Source: Ignelater luminosus (taxonomy: Eukaryota; Arthropoda; Insecta; Coleoptera; Elateridae). From it: a stretch of DNA of 64,000 bases. Numbering within the stretch: the first letter of the stretch is position 1; each line of letters starts with the position of its first letter. Location: positions 1-64,000 of the forward strand of contig VTPC01091054.1 of assembly GCA_011009095.1 (NCBI GenBank). The letters are read 5' to 3'. Below the pieces are notes generated by a model. That model did no database searches, had not been told where the DNA came from, and saw only the letters and a list, made by a program, of their open reading frames with translations. Of the stretch, positions 54,860 through 64,000 are shown piece after piece. A program made the position numbers and the translations under genes.

Positions 54860-55720
54860 AGGCCAGCTGATGGACCTTGGTGGGATGCGGTGGCAGCAGC
54901 AGTGGCAGTAGTGGGCAGCAATAGACGGAGTAGCGACGTCCGGGTGGACCAAAGTCAAGCTGGAAAGTGCGTTGGTATGAGTAGGTGTGCTGTAGGTCGG
55001 CGGTCTGTAGAGTCAACGTGAATGTTAATGTTGGGTGTCGACATTCTGGCCGAGGAGGCTGCAGATGTAAGACGGCGCGCTGGAATTTGTATTTAAAGAT
55101 TTAATACATGTATTGAATGGATGGTTTTCGCCCAGGTGTTCTATCGCAACAGGTTATTATTGATATTCGGCTACTAGTAGATGCCCACGTGTTGCAGAAA
55201 AGTGTTGTACCGGATGTCTTTGAAGGCCGATTGTAGATGCCCGCAACAGGAGCAATGCTATGGTTAGATATGTATTGGCTGTCGCGAGCGGTACCTTTGA
55301 AAGCTGAATATAGCGATAATGCAGAGTAGAAGAAAACGACATACGCGGTGGGAGAGTTTAAACTCATGAAGTAGGTGTTCTTGATGTTGCTGCGTAGAAA
55401 TGGTTTTTAGTAGCGGCCGTTCAGAACACACGGTGACAGTGGCTAAATGGAACTTTGGGACCGACAAACTTATTGGCCGACATTTGCGCCTCTCCCCCAA
55501 GGCAACTGCGTATGCGGCTCCGGGAGCTTGCGACTGGGCTCCCAAAACCGCAGGTTGCCAGGGGACAGCTAGGAAACAGCACACGCCAACTGGGAGAACA
55601 CTGGCGGGCCGGACGAGCCTAAGCGCGGACTATCAGGGACATGTATGGGAGGAGCCATCACCAACATCTAAACCGAACGGACTTCACACGAAACTGAGAG
55701 AACGAAGCAGCAGCAGGTAA
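54860..55720. repeat. GC-rich tandem duplication, unit 1
   Basis: It is matched by 55845-56720 in the same order. Anchors are CGGGTGG at 54941 and CGGGTTG at 55931, GGTTAGATATGTATTGGCTG at 55262 and GGTTAGATATTCATTGGCTG at 56283, and GACTATCAG at 55628 and 56635. The offset is 0.99-1.02 kb. Similarity is patchy, and I estimate 60-70 percent. Open frames on both strands have no motif. Confidence 0.7.
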
Positions 55721-55844
55721 TTCAACGTTATTTTTCCGCCGTTGGCGGAAGGCCGTTTAAAGTGCCCAAGTACTTTTTCGGCCTATGTGGATTAACTAAG
55801 TAGACGATGTATATGACGTTCTTGGTTCTCGTTCCCTCGCACTG

Positions 55845-56720
55845 GACCAGCAGCCTTTGGAAAATAATAGGTTTTGGAGTGTAACAGCAGGAGCGACTGC
55901 AGTTGGCAGCGTAGATGGTAAAGTGGCGCCCGGGTTGTGTGATGCCAGTTGGAATTGCAGACAGCAGCGGCGGTTGGTGTTTGTACTTGGAGTTTAGTGG
56001 GCGGTCGTTGATGGGCGTGGCTATAGTTGACTTTAATGTTAATGTATATTACTGGTGATGAAGGGCATCGGTTATACTGATAGAGACTTTAGATATGCAA
56101 TGGATGTATGTGGAAAGTTTTTAGAAAACTTTTATGTCGGATAGAAAATCCCTGTGTGGTGTCGCAGCGAAGCAGGTGGATACAGATCTTTGACCAAGAT
56201 GTAGCCGAAGGTCGGCTATTGTTAGGTGCTCACGTGTTGCCGAGCAGATGTTATGCCGGATGTGATGTTGTTGAATGGATATGGTTAGATATTCATTGGC
56301 TGTTGCGGGTGGCGTCTTCGGATGCTGGATGCACGATGGAACAGCGATTGCAGAAGGAGAACCCATATTCGCGAACAGATGGTTGCGGTATACAAATGGT
56401 TTTCAGGATTACACCCCTACACACTCGTAGGGTTGAGCTCGACCGCTAGGAACAAATGGTGGCGGTGATAAAATGGGACTCGGGACCGTCAAACCTACTA
56501 ACACCCAATAGTCGCTCTTCTTTCCCAAGGCAATGAAGCTTTACTCCCCAAAACAAAAGTTACTAGAAGATAGTAGGTAGTAGGATACGTCAGCCGGGAA
56601 ACATCGACGCGGCGGGCCGGACGCGACTCGCATAGACTATCAGAGAATAGGTGAGGAAGAAACCACTGTCTGAACCAATCGGACACCACTAGGAACTGAG
56701 AGAAAACGAGGAACCATCAA
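55845..56720. repeat. GC-rich tandem duplication, unit 2
   Basis: Second copy of 54860-55720, separated from it by about 125 bp of unrelated sequence. It ends with AGGAACTGAGAGAAAACGA against CGAAACTGAGAGAACGAAG in unit 1. Confidence 0.7.
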
Positions 56721-57671
56721 AGCTTCATCTACTGCAGCACACGTACCGCCTACAAAGCAGCTGATCTAGTAAAACTAACGATCTGCTGTTACTCTAATGG
56801 ATCGTTGACTCCGGGTAATTACAATGGAGAAACTGCGACAAACATCTTTTCAAAAGGGTCCTCACAGCTAAGGTTTAAAATGTAGGTAAATGCAAACAGC
56901 AAAAATAGGCTTTTGTGCATTTTAAAATTATAGTTTGACATAACAAAGCAATAACTAACATACGCACAACAGAGAAGCAGTATTAAATCTCAGTTGACCA
57001 GCCAAGCTAGCCACAATCATCCAAAGAGATATTTAGAGAGGTTTGGATACTAATTGGAGGAAGGAAAGACTTACAGGCGGGCGGTTTAGTAACGGAACGG
57101 TCGTTTCAAGGTTGTCTGTAAATTTACTCAGATATTTAGTTTTTCTTTACTCTTTAGTCTTCTCCTATAGTTGATAGAGTGCGTTTCGAAGCTGATTGCC
57201 TTTAATCAATTCAGGTACGCGACTTGTGTAGACGGTGCTCTTGATATGTGTTGTGCGCTGGCTTAGAGTACAGAGTGCTGAAAAGGAACCGTAAAAGCGG
57301 GGATGCGGCGACTCATCAAAAGAGTTGCGATGCTTTTATTATTCCAAACCAATAATTTATAAATACATATCGCTATGGTTTTCGACTTTTTCATTTCACA
57401 ATAATTTTGACTCTTACCACGCATCTTTCAGTTTTATTTTATGCTAGAATTCAGTTTCGATTTTGAGATTTTCTAATTTGAATGATTTATTATTAAAAAT
57501 CTTTTTTAAGACATTTTATTGTAATTAGCCTTAGCTTAGTATTTTTAAGTTTTGTATTTAAATAGAGATTTAAAAAAGAAAAGAAAAGGAAGTTTCGCAG
57601 AATTAGATTTGAATTAACAACAAAGTAACAGACCCTCTGGGTTATGAAATGTTAAATCTGCGCAGGCTGAA
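56721..57671. other. No gene recognised
   Basis: No open frame above background. Confidence 0.45.
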
Positions 57672-57730
57672 CATTGTTCCACGTTGGCCACAGAGTTACA
57701 GAGTAACTTGGAACCTACCTGTGTCACTCC
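57672..57730 (+). repeat. Short dispersed repeat, copy B (partner at 52521-52576)
   Basis: See the motif match given for copy A. The flanking sequences differ, so this is a short conserved block of an unidentified repeat. Confidence 0.6.
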
Positions 57731-60599
57731 GGTAATGTTTTATCTCTTATCTGTAGCAAACAATAAAAATTCTAATTAAGAACAAAACACGAAGATTCAA
57801 TAACAACGCATTTATTAATTAAATACTAAAGTAAACTTTCTAAAGAATTCTTAAGTATCCTAAAAGTAGGGATAGCTACAGCAACTTGGTAGGTCATTTT
57901 TACGAGGTGACACTACTTTGATGGTTAATAATAGTCCGTTCAAAACAAATAGAGAAAACAAACAAAAACTTTCTTTGTTATAGGCAAATTTCAGAACTGG
58001 TAATTCTTAAGATAGCCCTAACTAGATCTTAAGGTGTCTTAGTAGCTGTTACGTCACTCTCTATCAACCGCGTTGTTTAATTTCATCGATTATTTGTAGA
58101 AATGTTTGAATACGTCTGGGATCAAACTTGTACAATATGAGTTTTCTACCATCTACACCCAGCTTAAACCACAATTCAAAATCGCCTTATACTTTCTGAG
58201 AATAGAAACAGCGTACTTTAATATTTTATGATAGGTTCATATATTCTTCCAACTTGAATGTGATAATAAGAGAGTTATGGAATAAAACGAGCTCATCCTG
58301 TCCTTAGTGGGGCTTAGTTATGTCATTTACGTAAGCATCAGAACCATACACGGAAATTGTCCTGTAATGTATCTCTACCTGTAGAAAATTGTTAAATCGT
58401 TTTTAACAGCTAGCAATCTGATTTTATTGTTATTGTTTGGATTAGCTCAAATTAACAAAAAAAAGAGAAAAGCAAAGCCTTAGAACTCTCATTCTAAGAT
58501 ATTGTTGACGTTACTAGAATTTCTGCTGTAGTATATAGCAGGAGTTTTTTCAAAAGCCGATTAGTAATTTTGGTAAGTTTTGTATTTAATATTGAAGTTC
58601 TCTACAACAGTTTTCAAATCTTATTTCGACAGTTTTTTGTCCCTAAAGCTACTATTCCTTCGCTATTATTAACTCCAATAGTCAACCATTTTCAAGATAT
58701 TTTATATGTAGCGTTTAGCTTGGCTTCTACTAATGCCTATAACTGAACGGAATGTGAGAGTTCATTCCGTGAAATTCAACCACAATAATAATAGTAATAA
58801 TAATAATAATGTTTTCGCAAGTTGCTTCTTAGATTCTAGAACGTTGTTTAATACTCATTTTCACGCAAACAAAAATATTTAGTTTACAGACTTAGAATTG
58901 TAGCTTAAAACAATTTTATTTTAAAAATGACTCGCTAGTTATATCAACCAATAATTTTGCTTATGCAGTTAATGAAACAATTTATAACAAATAAAGCAAT
59001 TAAACAATATTTTAGTACTCTTCCAGTGTTTAAGAAAAAGTATACGGAATTGAGCGTCTTTAATATTGTTCCTTGATTATTTGAATTAATTTCCAAATGG
59101 TGCGGCTTTGTTTGGGTAAAGTAAACATTCTGCGTAGGTAGACGAACAACTCTTGAACTATGTAAAGTTTATCTTAAATTTAACTGTATTCGAATCTGTT
59201 GAGAAACATTAACTATTCAGTAATCAATGTTAGGAAAGTCCTGAAATCAAAATAGATTAAACCTGCAAGGTTATTCTATTTAACCTTTTCTAATGAAATG
59301 GATCACGACGATTAAAGGATAGAAAGATAAATTGTTTCGCTTTAAATGACATTTAAAATACAATTTATTCCCTTTTTTAATTTCAATACATTTTTTTCGC
59401 AACTTTTAAACGATTTTGTTCGACAGATGTTAAACTCCTCGGGGAAAAATTGAATTCGAATTTGTATGGAGCTTAAACGTGTTTTCGCTCCAATTTTAAT
59501 TTTATATTTTTGTTAATTTTCATTCAGTGATATTTTTACGGACGGTTATACTACAAAGAGACCGCATTAATTTACATTCAGGTTGGCCTTTAATGGTTCT
59601 CCGTTTAACACTTTGTATTTACTTTTTTCTCATTTTCGGAGTGAAAAGTATTCCCAACAGGTTCACCGTGATGTTGCTCACCTGGGTTTTATATCCCGTC
59701 GTCAGCTTTTGCTTACTTCAAACAAACATTCGTTGAAGCACAAATAACGCTTAACAGAAAAAAAAGAAGAAAAAACTATCAAGCATCTGGTGTTTGATCG
59801 AATTTCATTTCAAATATTGAAGTAACAACAGTATCGTATGGCAGGTTGAAAGAAAGCTGATGCGTCAATATATCTTGGCGCAAGTTCTACCGTAGCTGTA
59901 AAACTGATGAAAATGCTCGTGAAACTTGCAATGAATTTACTGCACAAGAAAGGAGAATGTAAAGATTCAAAAAGTAAAAAGGTAAAGGATCATGCCTGAC
60001 AGCTTTTCCTATTATATCAAGGAATTTTTACAGTTTTTATTAAAGAGAACATTCTAAATTTTTTCTAGAAAAAACCTTTTAGGGGTTGATTTTTCGTTTT
60101 TTTCTGTTGTTTCCTCTTAATGGTGAGTGGTAAAACGGTAGGTGATGGCTGCAAGGCTCTTCAGTTATGCGTCACATTAAAGTCTTTATTACAGCTCGGG
60201 GTCCCAAATTTTCCGCTTTTCTACTGTCCCTGGCTTTCCAAGTACTTTAATACTATTGTGACCCTAATATAAACGGCTACTTAATGTGTTTATTGCTGGC
60301 ATCTTGTTTATTATACAACCGTACTCGAAAAATAAACACGAGAACTTTTAGAGAACTACATGAGAGGGAGGTAAAGAGAAAATTCAAAACCAGGATGATC
60401 ACTACATTTCACCGTTGTAAATTAATTTAGGTTTAACAAGGACGAGTGTAAAATTTCAATTATTTTACCGCTAGGATAATTGAAAGTGTTTTTTCCCTGT
60501 ATTCCAGCGGTATTTTACAATCTAGCCTTTTGTTTTTCTAATAATTGGACGCAAAACTCGGATATAAAACGAGGAAAAATTCCAGCGCTTGTCAGGTTT
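57731..60599. other. AT-rich stretch, no gene recognised
   Basis: The only structured feature is an (AAT)n run at 58783-58810. The open frame 59527-59736 (+) is hydrophobic but has no start context or family likeness. Confidence 0.5.
58783..58810. repeat. (AAT)n microsatellite
   Basis: About nine units, one interrupted by a G. Confidence 0.9.
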
Positions 60600-60669
60600 T
60601 GTTAGTGTGGAGATTCGTCGAGTGTATTTGGTCATCGATAGAATTCCCGTTTGGTCACGTCGTTGTTGA

Positions 60670-60724
60670 ATGACCCGGAGAGGCAGAGCTACAAAACGGG
60701 CCCGAACAATTGCTGCTAGAATTG
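60670..60724 (+). other. Candidate first coding exon of an unidentified gene
   Basis: In a short GC-rich island, ATG at 60670, preceded by an in-frame TGA, opens MTRRGRATKRARTIAARI. The frame ends at G|GTGAGT (60724/60725), a consensus splice donor. A basic N-terminus with a good donor is consistent with a real exon, but no second exon was found downstream before the window ends. It could equally be chance. Confidence 0.25.
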
Positions 60725-60730
60725 GTGAGT

Positions 60731-61394
60731 GAAATGGCCATCATCCATCCAGTTTAGTCGATTCAGCTTGTTTAGTTTCGTGTGCAGAACGGCAGGAATA
60801 ACCTGTACTTGCATTTCGGGTTATATTTTCTTTCGTTTCATAAACCCCTTTTTTTGTTTGTTACCATTATCCGTTTATAGGTCAAAAGACCAAGAGCAAA
60901 CTGAAGTTTCAGTAATTTGTCTTTGAATGGAACTTGAAGAATGTCTAAATAGTGTTTGTTTTAGGATACAAAGCAATTCAATTAATAGACGTTTAATATT
61001 CTAATTTAAACTAAAATTATTCTCTTGTATAACGTAAAAATTTCATCTTTTAATATTTTTCAAAATTCTAAAAATATTAGAATACCCAAGAAACATATCT
61101 TGTTACTACTTTTATTGTTATATTTGCTATTGTTGAGGTTAGTTTAAAAAAGTTTTACAGACAACAATAACACCAATAAAGATAAATTATATTAAAGGGA
61201 ACTCGTCTTCGAAATAAGACAGAAGACGCAAATCAGAATTTTCTAGGAAATACAATTAGGAAGGCAAAATCAATGTTGGTAGGACACATACTACTAACTA
61301 AGCAATAAGCAAAAGTTCATTGTCAGAAATAAGATAGTAGTTATCTTCAGCTTGTTAAACTGTTTTATTTTAGACAAAAAAGCTCCCGAACACG
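60731..61394. other. No gene recognised
   Basis: If 60670-60724 is an exon, this would be intronic. No other signal seen. Confidence 0.4.
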
Positions 61395-62160
61395 GAATTA
61401 ATTCATGTGAAGCTTTTCGCAGCTGCTTTCCTGACTTGTTCGGTTCATGTTTTCTTCGGTCTGTCTCTTTGTTGCTTCTTGGTGGTTTTTGCTTCGTACA
61501 CTCTTCTCACTATTTTTGTTCTTTCTATTCGCAGCGCATGTCCTAGCCATCTTAGCTGCCCTTGCTCTATAGTGGTTAGTACAGGTTTGTTTCCAGAAGA
61601 AGTTATTTCTAATTTTATCCACCATGGCTTTTCCTTCAATTTTTCTATGGAATCTCATTTTGGCGCTCTGGATTCTATTTTTTTGATTTTCTGTCGTGGC
61701 CCATGATTCTGATCTGCCGTTATTCTTTCGAAGAGAGGCTTTGTTCGCTTTTATTTTCTTTATTGTTTCTTGTATCTCTTTTCTAGTTATCTCTTTACTG
61801 TTGGTATGTTCTTGTGTATTCAGTTCCACCAATATTCTGTCTTCGGTTTTATCTAATATGTCCCTTACTTCTAACAATTCTTAAAAGTGTTGCATCTATC
61901 TTTCCATAATGTCTGCTTCTTTATGAAGCACATTTTCATGTTCGTCTTTTATGTTTTTCAATATGTTTGTTTTGTGTTTCCTTGCGTTTCTTAAGGCTCA
62001 GAAAAACTTTTGTGATTTTCCACCTCTTCTCTTTTCTCTTATATTCTTCATAATCTTGTGTGTGTGTGTGTATGTGTGTGTGTCTTTTTTAATGTTTAAG
62101 TATTTCTTCCACTTTCCTATTTCTTACCTATTTTTACAGAGATCTTTCTGCCTTATAAGT
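61395..62160 (-). pseudogene. LINE fragment: RT start joined to RT C-terminal end
   Basis: Reading leftwards from about 62160: NIREKRRGGKSQKFF, ARKHKTNILKNIKDEHENVL, LLEVRDILDKTEDRILVELN and KEITRKEIQETIKKIKANKA. This is the stretch just before the RT core of RTE-like LINEs. The core is then missing and the text jumps to RIQSAKMRFHRKIEGKAMVD and, in the other frame, TTIEQGQLRWLGHALRIERT and VRRVYEAKTTKKQQRDRPKK, the C-terminal end. The 3' end is near 61395. A (GT)n run at 62057-62083 falls within the upstream coding text and reads as alternating His-Thr. Confidence 0.78.
62057..62083. repeat. (GT)n microsatellite
   Basis: Thirteen GT/AT-type dinucleotides with one TATG interruption, inside the LINE fragment. 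Confidence 0.9.
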
Positions 62161-62739
62161 AGGAAATCAAGCAAAACAAGTGCATAAAGTTTCTTCAAAG
62201 ATTCAAATCACTAGGTACGCGGGTCGTTTTTTACACAACGGGGCAATTTTTATATTAACTAAGTTAATTTTTTATGATGGTAAGGCAAAATTTGACTTGC
62301 GTAACTGTAAAAAATTGCAGCTAAACGTTTATTTAATATCGTAACTTTTCCCAAATAATTACTCATTTATTTACTGTGCAATATTTACACATTTGTTGTT
62401 TGTACTAAACTTTATTTACATTTCTTTGTCTATTTAGACTTATATGTTAGTTATAATCACTGTTAGGCGGTTTAAGACAACGAATTCGAAAATAAATTCC
62501 ACCAAAATCCAAGAATATTTCAAGGTGAGAAACACTGGCGTCCGTTACATATGTACACTTTTATTAGTTTTCAGAATCCTTAACATCTAATAGGAGCTAC
62601 GACCAGCCAACCAGTTAGCTCTGGATTATGGAAGTTATCTCCTAGCAGTGAGCCACAGCTAAATCCATCAAGGAGGGATGGTACTACTTTAAGAAAGTAT
62701 TCTAAAACTAGTGTTACACAAGAGTATGCCTGTTTCAGA
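62161..62739. other. No gene recognised
   Basis: It contains TACGCGGGTC at 62216-62225, also present at 24509-24518. Nothing else could be read. Confidence 0.4.
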
Positions 62740-63080
62740 CACCTAGCTCGTGTTGTGCAACAATCTGCAAGATTCTATTAACGAATTAATAAATTGGAAG
62801 AATCCTTCCCTTGCTGAACGTTTAATGTTTGACACCAGTCTGCTTAACGTTTTTTTCTGCTTTCTTTCTTCTTTGTTGATGTGGTTTTTAAAATTTGTGT
62901 TTACCCCTAAATACTTATCATAACGCCACTTACTACTTGTCACGCTTTTAGCTTACAGTTTCCTATACAATGTAATCATTTCAGTCTTCTCAGTTGCCAA
63001 CTGTCGGCCTCTCTTTGTAATTGCTGGGCTTACGCTTCTGAAAGCTGCTTGTATTTTGATGTTAGCTCTTCTAGAGTTGC
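62740..63080 (-). pseudogene. R1/jockey-type LINE RT fragment
   Basis: The minus strand reads RGRQLATEKTEMITLYRKL, a stop, then RYDKYLGVNTNFKNHINKEE, KTLSRLVSNIKRSAREGFFQ and INSLIESCRLLHNT. This matches the block after the RT active site in R1-like LINEs (KTE...... YLGV..D.....H, LSRLMPN..G). It is unlike the RTE-type fragment at 61395-62160. Only about 100 codons remain. The first catalytic blocks and the C-terminus are absent. Confidence 0.6.
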
Positions 63081-63189
63081 GACGAATCCAATAGTCAAGG
63101 TTCCTTTTGTTACCTATGTTTTCAAGACGTTATCATAGTAACTCGCAAATTTATTATTGAATAAAAAAGAACAGCATATGCTACAAACT

Positions 63190-64000
63190 TGATATTTGAG
63201 AATATTTATAAGTAATCTCCATTCTGTTCGATGACACGTTCCCATCGGTCCGGCATCATTCTTACGCCATGAAAGAGCTCCTCCGCCATACCCTTTTCGC
63301 AGACACGGGTAATTGAAGCGCGTAATTCTTCAACGCTAAAGTGTTGGATACCTCCCAACCTAAACTTCAATGGACCAAAACAATTGAAGTCGCAGGGCTG
63401 TAGGTCGGGGCTGTAGGGCGGTTGAACCCAAGTGTCCACATCGTTTTCTACGAGCCATTTCGTAACATCAGCCACATGTGGACGAGCATTGTCGTGGGCA
63501 ATCGTGGCATGTCGGTAATCGTGTGCGATCATCCAGTTCGGAACATTGGCTTCCAGGAAGTCTTTGGTGCAACATTGCCCTTCTTCCAGGAGCTGCCAGA
63601 AAGTGATGCCTTCTAAATCCATGGCCATGATGAGCATTCGCTTGGGGTCGTGTATGCCTTGAGCGACAACTTCGGGCGGCTGCTCACCTGCTTGTACCCA
63701 AGCACGCGTTCGGTCCTGTTTGGGCTGGGTGTACAGGCTGACTCAAGACTCGTCAATAGCCAATGTGCGTTTGATGAGTCTTGAATTGTAACGATGGCAA
63801 AGGAGGTTATGTCGACAGGCATCAATTCCAGCTTGAACATGGAGTATCCGCTTGTACGACAATTTTTTGGTTATAATTTCGTGCACAGTGGTTTTGGGCA
63901 GGTCAAGTCGGCGTGCAATTTCTCTCACACTCCATACTTTTGATTCTTTGAAGAGCTCTTTGATTTGATCAATCTTGATGTCTTTTTGAGGGTCAACATG
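63190..64000 (-). pseudogene. Mariner-type transposase with one nonsense codon and a deletion (runs off window)
   Basis: From the window edge: QKDIKIDQIKELFKESKVWS and VREIARRLDLPKTTVHEII (second HTH), then a gap at RILHVQAGIDACRHNLLC. The core follows: LAIDES, then TGA in place of Trp, then VSLYTQPKQ (first aspartate in DES), VAQGIHDPKRMLIMAMDLEG, DYRHATIAHDNARPHVAD (second aspartate) and PPYSPDLQPCDFNCFGPLK. The last two catalytic aspartates are 34 positions apart, near the DD34D layout of mariners. It ends at QNGDYL and a stop near 63204. The left inverted repeat was not identified with confidence and the other end is outside the window. Confidence 0.8.

Noticed and set aside
59527..59736. 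Hydrophobic 69-codon frame as a membrane protein
   Set aside because: AT-rich DNA often gives hydrophobic frames; there is no start context, splice signal or homologue known to me.

Overview
The window reads as nuclear DNA from an animal with a large, AT-rich, transposon-saturated genome, most likely an insect. Grounds: animal-type splice sites (GT..AG introns of about 60 nt), TATA boxes and AATAAA signals on two small cuticle-peptide genes, and element types typical of arthropods (BEL/Pao, Ty3/gypsy, piggyBac, mariner with DD41D spacing, LINEs). A beetle is a reasonable guess but is not shown by the sequence. There is no operon structure, CRISPR array or rRNA, and no convincing tRNA gene.

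Layout. 1-2378 (-): BEL/Pao gag-protease-RT, cut by the window edge. 2640-6191 (+): broken copy of a multicopy family combining a PIN-like region with a C-terminal CXC (tesmin/TSO1) motif, with an intron near its 3' end. 6632-8620: three gypsy fragments. 10785-10880: SINE-like tRNA-derived sequence. 11137-11960 (+): gypsy RT and integrase remnants. 15027-17385 (+): BEL/Pao RNase H/integrase split by an intact 1305-bp mariner-type element (15961-17265). 17999-18290: internally deleted mariner. 18455-20400 (-): LINE 3' end abutting a piggyBac transposase. 22250-24204: second mariner-type element with ~290-bp inverted repeats. 24560-25105: degenerate tandem repeat. 30796-31050: repeat with a second copy at 53250-53530. 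31554-35330: two gypsy fragments head to head. 36438-36682 (+) and 44571-44850 (-): two paralogous cuticle-peptide genes, the only host genes I can support. Between them lie a nearly full-length degraded LINE (37742-41580) carrying a 161-bp MITE, and a gypsy RT piece. 46560-47640 (+): KRBA2-like integrase pseudogene. 48075-48690 (+): LINE 3' end. 50430-50530: second SINE-like copy. 54860-56720: GC-rich ~0.86-kb sequence present twice in tandem. 61395-64000 (-): two LINE fragments and a mariner cut by the window edge.

Function. The two host genes encode secreted Ala/Val/Gly-rich peptides with signal sequences and the same intron position, which suggests a tandem cuticle-gene cluster spread apart by insertions. 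Almost everything else is mobile DNA in various stages of decay. The one element that still looks able to make a full-length protein is the 361-residue transposase at 16066-17151. All domain calls come from reading translations by eye; no database search was run.
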